Part shown: in pieces, positions 1-5,901 of the stretch | How the letters are laid out: each line of letters begins with the position of its first letter | Position numbering within the stretch: the first letter of the stretch is position 1 | NCBI GenBank assembly: GCA_030918015.1 | Contig: JAUPTP010000169.1 | Span: forward strand, 1 to 5,901 | Source: Pseudomonadota bacterium | GTDB lineage: Bacteria; Pseudomonadota; Gammaproteobacteria; Burkholderiales; Burkholderiaceae_C | Reading direction: 5' to 3' | Length of the DNA stretch: 5,901 bases | The notes under the pieces: generated by a model | Seen by the model: only the letters and a program-made list of their open reading frames with translations | Databases searched by the model: none | Told to the model about the DNA's origin: nothing | Position numbers and translations under genes: made by a program

Positions 1-1328
<1,328 letters not shown>

Positions 1329-1354
<26 letters not shown>

Positions 1355-2078
1355 GCGGCTGCACCGGGCGGTTGTTCTTCTGGTGGATGGCCTGCATGAA
1401 GGCCTCCACCTGGGCCTTGGACGCGACGTCGGAGGCCTTCATGACGAACCAGTGCACGCCCTCGGAGCACGGCGGCGTGGTCAGCGAGCCGCTGAACCAG
1501 TAGTAGCTGCGCTCGCGCGGCAGCAGCAGCCGCGCATCGACCGGCGTCTTGATCGCCTGCTTGCCGCCGGCTTCCTTGGGCATGATGCTCCAGGCTTTTT
1601 CCAGCTCGGCATTCGTGTCGCCCGGCTCGAACATCACCGCCACCACCGCGAGCTGGCCGTCGCGGTTGGCGTGCACGAAGTGGACCTCCATCGGGAAGGA
1701 CCGGCCCTCGATGGTGTTCTCGCTGGGTGTGTGGAAGTGGAACTGCTTGAGCTCGTAGGTGTCGCCGTTGACGCGCATCGTGCTGCCGGGTGCGTAGTTC
1801 ACCTGGATGGTGTGGCCGTTGTTGATGACCTCGCGGCCACCGGCGCGGTAGTCGAACTCGAGCATCGGCAGCTGGCCCTTGATCGCGCCGGTCAGGTTGA
1901 CCGGCGACTGGTTGCGGCCCTTGGCGCACGAGGCGAAGTCCGGCGAGAGCTCGCCCCAGTGCTCGGGGCCGTCCTTGCCCTCGTAGGTCCAGTGCGATCC
2001 GCCGGAGCCGGCGTGCGCCGCGCCCAGGGTCATCAGGCCCGCCAGGGCCAGGGTGATCGACAGCATCTGCTTCTTCAT
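1329..2078 (-). CDS. Alpha-class carbonic anhydrase, exported to the periplasm
   Basis: This zinc enzyme interconverts CO2 and bicarbonate; bacterial alpha-class members act in the periplasm. The 249-residue length fits the family. Residues 1-23 form a Sec signal peptide: a KK start, a hydrophobic core, and AHA before predicted cleavage at 23/24. No lipobox cysteine follows. The three zinc ligands are His114 and His116 ([10 protein letters not shown]) and His133 (MEVHFVH). Glu120 and Glu131 match the conserved Glu106 and Glu117 of human CA II, Thr200 in SLTTPPC matches the gatekeeper Thr199, and His89 in NNGHT matches the proton-shuttle His64. Cys51 and Cys204 are placed to form the disulfide typical of bacterial alpha-CAs. 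By motif it should be active. The ATG at 2078 is supported by a GGAGA ribosome site four bases upstream. It lies 99 bp downstream of the diguanylate cyclase on the same strand, and its 3' end runs 26 bp into uvrA. Regulation is not evident from the sequence. Confidence 0.96.
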
Positions 2079-2082
2079 GGGG

Positions 2083-2087
2083 TCTCC
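2083..2087 (-). promoter_or_regulatory. Ribosome binding site of the carbonic anhydrase gene
   Basis: On the minus strand GGAGA is followed by CCCC and then the ATG at 2078. This is a good Shine-Dalgarno core at slightly short spacing. It fixes the start directly before the signal peptide and indicates independent translation from the upstream cyclase gene. Confidence 0.75.
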
Positions 2088-2110
2088 GTCGCGAAGGTTC
2101 GAATCGGGAA

Positions 2111-2130
2111 GTGCCGTGAGGGATCGGCAC
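2111..2130. repeat. Inverted repeat / hairpin upstream of carbonic anhydrase
   Basis: The arms GTGCCG (2111-2116) and CGGCAC (2125-2130) are perfectly complementary around an 8-base loop. Read on the minus strand, the stem is followed by TTCCC, so the U-tract is poor. It could be a weak terminator or attenuator, or an operator for the carbonic anhydrase gene 33 bp downstream. Role inferred only. Confidence 0.45.
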
Positions 2131-2150
2131 AGGCGCGCCCCGCCTTGAGC

Positions 2151-2164
2151 CCGGAGCGCTCCGG
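2151..2164. terminator. Possible hairpin terminator after the diguanylate cyclase (no U-tract)
   Basis: CCGGAGCGCTCCGG is a perfect 14-bp palindrome beginning 13 bases after the cyclase stop codon on the minus strand. The position suits a transcription end or an RNA 3'-end stabiliser. A U-run is missing, and such a palindrome without a loop would need a few central bases unpaired. In DNA of this GC content it could also arise by chance. Confidence 0.35.
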
Positions 2165-2177
2165 CGGGCCGCGAGGC

Positions 2178-3209
2178 TCAGCCGAGCTTCACGGTGATGC
2201 GGTCGCGGCCGCTGCTCTTGGACTGGTAGAGCGCCTGGTCGGCCCGCTCGACGAACTGCGCGCCGGTCTCGCCGCGCTGCAGCGTCGTCAGGCCGATCGA
2301 CGCCGTCACCTGGATCTCCGCCGGCGTGCCCGGGTGGATCGGCGTGCGCAGCATCTGCACCCGCTGGCGCAGCTGCTCGGCCAGCAGCCGGGCGGCCTGG
2401 ATCTGCAGGGCCGGCAGCAGCAGCACGAACTCTTCGCCGCCGATGCGCGCGGCCATCGCGTGCTCGGGCGTGGTGGCCTGCAGCACGCCGGCCACCGCGC
2501 GCAGCACCAGATCGCCCGCGACGTGGCCGTGGGTGTCGTTGACCCGCTTGAAGTGGTCGATGTCGAGCAGCAGCAGGCATGGTGCCTGGCTCTGCAGGCC
2601 GGCGCTGGCGGCCAGCGTCATGCAGGCGGCCAGCCGCTGGTCGAAGGCGCGCCGGTTGAACAGGCCGGTCAGGGTGTCGGTCTGCGCCTCCAGCCGGACC
2701 CGGTCGAGCTCGTCGCGCAGCTGGCCGATCTCGTCGCGGCTCTCGGCCAGGCGGCGCTGCAGGTCCTGGATGGCGCCTTGCATCTGCCGGGTCGTGGCCA
2801 GGATCTCGGCCAGGCCGGGCAGCGCCTCGTCGTGTCCGGACAGGCCCTCATGGAAACGCGACAGCGAACTGCCGTAGGCGGCGGTCTGGTCGCCGGCGCG
2901 CGCGGCCGTCTCGACCACGGCGCCCAGCACGGTGCTGGCGCTGTCGCTCACCCGCTGCAGCATCGCCGGGTCGTGGCCGGCGCCGACGACATGCCGACGG
3001 TACAGCGCCTCGGTCACCGCCTCGTCGAGCTGCAGATGGTGGCCCAGGTGGCGGTCGATCGCCCCGCGCAGGTCGAGGTTCTCGCCCCGGGCGTATTCGT
3101 ACCAGACCGCATGGTCGATCGGGTGCATCGGCGCGCCGTGCTGCTTCATCAGCAGGAGGGTCTGGCGCACGAGTTCTGCGCTGCGCTCGGCGCTGTCGAT
3201 CTTTCGCAT
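2178..3209 (-). CDS. Soluble diguanylate cyclase (helical N-terminal region, coiled coil, GGEEF domain)
   Basis: Predicted to make cyclic-di-GMP from two GTP in the cytoplasm. Counting from the ATG at 3209 it has 343 residues. Residues 1 to about 140 are probably helical and match no domain I can name; they include the segment MHPIDHAVWYEYARGENLDL at 28-47. Residues about 141-176 form a heptad-like, charge-rich coiled coil leading into the GGDEF domain (about 177-340), a usual dimerisation arrangement. The catalytic domain has TDTLTGLFNRR (177-187), the metal and substrate segment LDIDHFKRVND (215-225) and GGEEF at 257-261, so it should be active. The positions where the inhibitory RxxD site should lie read PEHA, so that site is absent. 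There is no signal peptide or membrane segment. The start is uncertain. An in-frame ATG at 3275 would add 22 residues of little protein-like character, and neither start has a good Shine-Dalgarno (AGG lies 11 bases before 3209). It is divergent from the GGDEF-EAL gene. Confidence 0.93.
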   Translation of the reverse strand: MRKIDSAERSAELVRQTLLLMKQHGAPMHPIDHAVWYEYARGENLDLRGAIDRHLGHHLQLDEAVTEALYRRHVVGAGHDPAMLQRVSDSASTVLGAVVETAARAGDQTAAYGSSLSRFHEGLSGHDEALPGLAEILATTRQMQGAIQDLQRRLAESRDEIGQLRDELDRVRLEAQTDTLTGLFNRRAFDQRLAACMTLAASAGLQSQAPCLLLLDIDHFKRVNDTHGHVAGDLVLRAVAGVLQATTPEHAMAARIGGEEFVLLLPALQIQAARLLAEQLRQRVQMLRTPIHPGTPAEIQVTASIGLTTLQRGETGAQFVERADQALYQSKSSGRDRITVKLG

Positions 3210-3235
3210 GGTCGGTCGGGCCTGTCGCCTGCAAT

Positions 3236-3251
3236 GGGCATGAACCTTGCC
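3236..3251 (+). promoter_or_regulatory. Candidate sigma54 (-24/-12) promoter reading toward the GGDEF-EAL gene
   Basis: Reading GGG-CATG-AACC-TTGC-C, the element has GG at 3237-3238 and GC at 3249-3250 separated by exactly 10 bases, with a full TTGC in the -12 box. Compared with the RpoN consensus TGGCACG-N4-TTGCW it differs at the leading T, at one base of CACG and at the final W. Transcription would begin near 3262, leaving a leader of about 160 bases to the GTG at 3420. It is a single match found by eye, and no activator site was identified. Confidence 0.4.
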
Positions 3252-3270
3252 GGTGTCAGGCGAGATGCGC

Positions 3271-3300
3271 GACATTCCGGGCGTGATGTCCGGGGAACAT
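3271..3300. repeat. Overlapping imperfect dyads with ACAT/ATGT half-sites (operator candidate)
   Basis: Two dyads share one arm. GACAT (3271-3275) pairs with ATGTC (3286-3290) around a 10-base spacer that itself has symmetric CG steps. The same ATGT (3286-3289) pairs with ACAT (3297-3300), giving ATGTnCnnnGnACAT. They sit between the divergent genes, just downstream of the candidate sigma54 start site. They could bind a dimeric regulator acting on both genes. No family is recognised. Confidence 0.35.
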
Positions 3301-3407
3301 CGGCCGCGCCTCGGAACGATTCAGGGCCGCGCAACATGAAAGCGGTACTTTTCCCGCGGGCACGTCCTGCCGTCAGGGCGCGTGCGGGTGCGGGCGCATT
3401 ACGACCA

Positions 3408-3413
3408 GGGGGG
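3408..3413 (+). promoter_or_regulatory. G6 ribosome binding site deciding the GTG start of the GGDEF-EAL gene
   Basis: AGGGGGG ends six bases before GTG 3420 and is the strongest Shine-Dalgarno match near any in-frame start. The alternatives are weaker: ATG 3336 has AGGG nine bases upstream, and ATG 3444 has no purine-rich site at proper spacing. A homopolymer in a ribosome site could change its length by slippage. Confidence 0.65.
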
Positions 3414-3419
3414 AAGAGC

Positions 3420-5901
3420 GTGGAGGCCGAGAATGACCATCCGATGAGCGCCGAATCGCAGATGCCTGTCCCCGTGGCTGACGACGGGACTCCGACACCG
3501 CCGGCACCCTGGCGCGCCCAGCAGGTGCGCGGCGTGCTCCAGATCGTGCCGCGCCTGACCCTGTCGCTGCTGCTGCTGCTGGGGGGGGCTGTCTGGCTTT
3601 GTCTGCCCGCGCTGCCCCTCGACCTGATGGTGAAGTGGGTCGGGGTGCAGGCGCTGGTGATCCTGCTCTGGTTCGTGGACATGCGCCGGCTGCTGCGCAG
3701 CAAGGACCGGGTGCTGCGCCGGCCGCTGTCGCTGGTGCGTCTGGGACTGCCGCCGCTGGTGTATGGCGGGCTGCTGGCGGCGCTGGCGGTCCAGGCCTTT
3801 CCGGAGATGGCGCGCGAGCGCCAGTTCCTGGTCGGCATGATGCTGGGCGGGGCCCTGTGCGCCGGAGCGATCGAGCTGGCGGCGTTGCCGCTGCTGGCGG
3901 CGCTGTGGGCCGGCACGCTGGGCCTGGGGGCGGTCGTGGCCCTGGTGGAGGTGGGCACCTCGGTGTTCTCCGGGGCGTTTGCGCTGCTGCTGCTGCTCGG
4001 GCTGCTGGTGTCGGCCGCGGTGCGCGGGGTCTCGCGCACCCTGGCGGCGCGGCTGCAGGCCCAGCATGAGGCCGCCCAGGGCGAGCGCACCATCGCCTTG
4101 CTGCTGAGCGACTTCGAGACGCAGTCCGACGCCTGGAGCTGGAGCGCCGACATGCGCGGGTGCCTGACCCAGGTCACGTCTCGCATGGCGCTGGAGTTCG
4201 GCTACGCCTCGCCGCGCCAGCTCGCCGGGCAGGAGCTGGTGCATCTGCTGCGCAGCGGCCAGGGGGGCGAGTCGCTGGCGATGGCGCAGGGCCAGCGTCA
4301 CCGCTCCAGTCTGCGCATGGCGCCCGAGCTGCTGAAGCTGGCCGCGGCGCTGCAGGCCGGCGAGTCGTTCCGCGGCATCGACGTGCGCGTGAGCCGGCCG
4401 GGCGGGCCGGAGCGCTGGTGGTCGGTCAGCGGGGCGCCGGTGCGCGATCCGGCCGGCGTGCAGACCGGCTGGCGCGGCATCGTGCGCGACGTGACGCTGG
4501 TGCGCGAGCAGTCCGGCGAACTCGAACGCCTGGCCCGCACCGATGCGCTGACCGGCCTGGCCAACCGCCGGGTGCTGCAGGACCGCTGCAACGACGCGAT
4601 CCGGGCGCTGGCCGGCCATCCCGTGCCCGGGCCCGACGAGCCCAGCCCGGTGTCGATGCTGATGCTCGACCTGGACAACTTCAAGACGGTCAACGACCAC
4701 TTCGGTCACCTGGTGGGGGACCTGCTGCTCAAGGAGGTCGCCCGCCGGCTCGAGGAGGTGATGGCCGCGTACGGGCTGGATGCGCACGACAGCGTGCTGG
4801 CCCGCTTCGGCGGCGACGAGTTCGCGCTCCTGGTGATGCGCCCGCTGCTGGCGGTCGAGTGCGAGGCGCTGGCGCTGGCGATCCTGGCGGCGCTGCGCAA
4901 GCCCTGGCAGCACGAGACGCTGTGCCTGGAGATCCGCGCCAGCCTGGGCGCCTCGGTCTGGGACGGCATGCCCGGCGCCCAGGCCGATCAGCTGCTGCGC
5001 CAGGCCGACATCGCGCTGTACGAGGCCAAGGCGAGCGGGCGCGACATGGTGCGCCTGTTCGACGAGGCCATGGGCGAGCGCATGGCCGAGCGCCATCTGG
5101 TCATCCAGGAGCTGGGCCAGGCGCTGCAGCTCTCGCGCCGCCAGCTCGATTCGGTGGTCGCGCGCCGCACCGATGCGCCCTGGGGCTGGCTGAGCGTGCA
5201 CTACCAGCCCCAGCATGATGTCGCCAGCGGCCGGCTCACCGGCTTCGAGGCGCTGGTGCGCTGGCGCCATCCCCGGCGCGGCTGGATCTCGCCGGCGCAC
5301 TTCATTCCGGTGGCCGAGGAGACCGGGCTGGTCGTCGCGCTGGGCGAGTGGGTGCTGCGCCAGGCCTGCCACGATGCGGCGCGCTGGGGCGGCGGCACGA
5401 AGATCGCCGTCAATGTCTCGGGGGTGCAGTTCGCCGGCCGGCATCTGGTGCGCACCGTGGCCGAGGTGCTCGCCGAGAGCGGCCTGCCGCCGCAGCGCCT
5501 CGAGCTGGAGATCACCGAGACGGCGGTGCTGGAGGACCCGGCGGTGGCGCGCACGCGCATGCAGTCGCTGCGCGCGCTGGGCATCCGGCTCGGGCTGGAC
5601 GATTTCGGCACCGGGCACTCCTCGCTGTCGTCGCTGCGCACCTACCCGATCTCGACGCTGAAGATCGACCGCAGCTTCATCGTCGCGCTCAGCGAGGGCG
5701 GCCAGGCCGACATGATCCTGGGCACCATCGTGCAGCTCGGCCAGGCGCTGGGCATGAAGACGCTGGCCGAAGGGGTCGAGACCCGCGCCCAGCTCGAGGT
5801 GCTGCGCCGCCACGGCTGCGATCAGGTCCAGGGCTATCTGTTCGCTGCAGCGCTCGAGGAGAAGGAGGCCGCGCAGCGGGTCCGCCATGCGCTGGCGGCC
5901 G
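3420..5901 (+). CDS. Membrane-bound bifunctional GGDEF-EAL protein with six TM segments and PAS domain (3' truncated by window edge)
   Basis: Predicted inner-membrane protein that makes and/or degrades cyclic-di-GMP. The frame runs from GTG 3420 to the window end without a stop: 827 residues, lacking only a short C-terminal tail. Six hydrophobic segments lie near residues 46-65, 69-86, 108-127, 136-156, 158-178 and 185-201. The arginine-rich loop at 88-107 supports a cytoplasmic N-terminus and C-terminus. A PAS-like domain follows (about 227-360: DAWSWSAD to GIVRDVT). The GGDEF domain starts at about 372 (ARTDALTGLANRR), with LDLDNFKTVND and an intact GGDEF at 464-468. The RxxD inhibition site is absent. 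The EAL domain has EALVR (610-614), NVS (665-667), EITE (697-700), DDFGTG (727-732), KID (748-750), EGVET (784-788) and QGY (804-806), so the catalytic residues look complete. The start is set by a strong ribosome site; ATG 3336 is a possible longer start. Which activity dominates cannot be read from sequence. Confidence 0.94.
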   Translation, partial: MEAENDHPMSAESQMPVPVADDGTPTPPAPWRAQQVRGVLQIVPRLTLSLLLLLGGAVWLCLPALPLDLMVKWVGVQALVILLWFVDMRRLLRSKDRVLRRPLSLVRLGLPPLVYGGLLAALAVQAFPEMARERQFLVGMMLGGALCAGAIELAALPLLAALWAGTLGLGAVVALVEVGTSVFSGAFALLLLLGLLVSAAVRGVSRTLAARLQAQHEAAQGERTIALLLSDFETQSDAWSWSADMRGCLTQVTSRMALEFGYASPRQLAGQELVHLLRSGQGGESLAMAQGQRHRSSLRMAPELLKLAAALQAGESFRGIDVRVSRPGGPERWWSVSGAPVRDPAGVQTGWRGIVRDVTLVREQSGELERLARTDALTGLANRRVLQDRCNDAIRALAGHPVPGPDEPSPVSMLMLDLDNFKTVNDHFGHLVGDLLLKEVARRLEEVMAAYGLDAHDSVLARFGGDEFALLVMRPLLAVECEALALAILAALRKPWQHETLCLEIRASLGASVWDGMPGAQADQLLRQADIALYEAKASGRDMVRLFDEAMGERMAERHLVIQELGQALQLSRRQLDSVVARRTDAPWGWLSVHYQPQHDVASGRLTGFEALVRWRHPRRGWISPAHFIPVAEETGLVVALGEWVLRQACHDAARWGGGTKIAVNVSGVQFAGRHLVRTVAEVLAESGLPPQRLELEITETAVLEDPAVARTRMQSLRALGIRLGLDDFGTGHSSLSSLRTYPISTLKIDRSFIVALSEGGQADMILGTIVQLGQALGMKTLAEGVETRAQLEVLRRHGCDQVQGYLFAAALEEKEAAQRVRHALAA
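3567..3588 (+). repeat. (CTG)5 followed by a G8 homopolymer inside the first TM segment
   Basis: Five tandem CTG codons (3567-3581) run into eight consecutive G residues (3581-3588), encoding Leu5-Gly-Gly in the first membrane segment. The CTG repeat changes length in frame, whereas the G run would shift the frame. The other two frames close early upstream, so the present length is the functional one. Confidence 0.85.

Larger units (their letters stand above)
2079..2177. other. Intergenic region between diguanylate cyclase and carbonic anhydrase genes
   Basis: This is a 99-bp gap between two minus-strand genes, and it holds three short palindromic elements: 2111-2130, 2132-2139 (GGCGCGCC) and 2151-2164. 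I see no convincing -35/-10 pair and no T-rich tract of a classical intrinsic terminator. It must hold either the carbonic anhydrase promoter or a read-through leader from the cyclase gene; the sequence does not decide which. Confidence 0.5.
3210..3419. other. Divergent intergenic region between two c-di-GMP enzyme genes
   Basis: This 210-bp region separates the starts of the two divergent genes. It contains a sigma54-like element (3236-3251), overlapping ACAT/ATGT dyads (3271-3300), an 8-bp palindrome CCCGCGGG (3353-3360) and a G6 ribosome site (3408-3413). I find no convincing sigma70 promoter on either strand. If the alternative starts at 3275 (minus) and 3336 (plus) are used, only 60 bp would remain non-coding. 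Confidence 0.6.

Noticed and set aside
2132..2139. GGCGCGCC palindrome as a protein-binding site
   Set aside because: Eight-base G/C palindromes are common by chance at this GC content, and nothing else marks it as an operator.
3247..3276. Possible sigma70 promoter TTGCCG-N18-GACATT
   Set aside because: The -10 matches only three of six consensus bases and the spacing is 18. The -35-like box is better explained as the -12 half of the sigma54-like element.
3420..3600. Possible frameshift at the G8 tract
   Set aside because: The other two plus frames hit stops shortly after the start region (for example TGA at 3434 and TGA at 3445), and the TM segment continues smoothly across the tract in the chosen frame, so the present length is in frame.
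3149..4186. Minus-strand 345-codon open frame covering the intergenic region
   Set aside because: Ser/Arg/Ala-rich translation without a domain. It overlaps the start of the cyclase in another frame and the antisense of the TM region.
4160..5218. Plus-strand 352-codon open frame within the GGDEF-EAL gene
   Set aside because: It is the +1 shadow of the real frame: Arg/Gly/Ala-rich, no domain, while the overlapping frame carries the full GGDEF motif set.
3399..5888. Very long minus-strand open frame (829 codons) antisense to the GGDEF-EAL gene
   Set aside because: Its product is Gln/His/Arg/Ala-rich low-complexity sequence with no recognisable domain. It exactly mirrors a well-supported GGDEF-EAL gene, as expected from third-position GC bias.

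Overview
The window is high-GC DNA (roughly 70% by eye) with strong third-position G/C bias and long accidental antisense reading frames. The UvrA sequence, the gene styles and the GC content suggest a betaproteobacterium, probably Burkholderiales. That is an impression from memory, not a database result. There are no RNA genes, insertion sequences, CRISPR arrays or phage genes visible, and coding density is high.

Layout. (1) Bases 1-1354, + strand: the C-terminal half of uvrA, the damage-recognition ATPase of nucleotide excision repair, cut by the left edge. (2) Bases 1329-2078, - strand: a complete exported alpha-class carbonic anhydrase, whose 3' end overlaps the 3' end of uvrA by 26 bp in convergent orientation. 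(3) Bases 2079-2177: a 99-bp gap with several short palindromes. (4) Bases 2178-3209, - strand: a soluble diguanylate cyclase with an unrecognised helical N-terminal region, a coiled coil and a GGEEF catalytic domain. (5) Bases 3210-3419: a 210-bp divergent intergenic region with a sigma54-like element and overlapping dyads. (6) Bases 3420-5901, + strand: a membrane-bound six-TM/PAS/GGDEF/EAL protein, complete except for its extreme C-terminus at the right edge.

How the genes work together. The right half is a divergent pair of cyclic-di-GMP enzymes. One is a predicted soluble synthase. The other is a membrane protein with both a synthase-type and a phosphodiesterase-type domain and all the key motif residues I checked. 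Neither GGDEF domain has the canonical RxxD product-inhibition site. The shared upstream region suggests possible co-regulation, but this is inference. The carbonic anhydrase lies downstream of the cyclase on the same strand. It has its own ribosome binding site and is separated by potential hairpins, so a functional link is unproven. uvrA is a housekeeping neighbour.

I found no clearly new multi-gene system. The most interesting points are the intergenic control region of the c-di-GMP pair, the unassigned sensory N-termini of both enzymes, and a (CTG)5-G8 slippage-prone tract early in the membrane enzyme.
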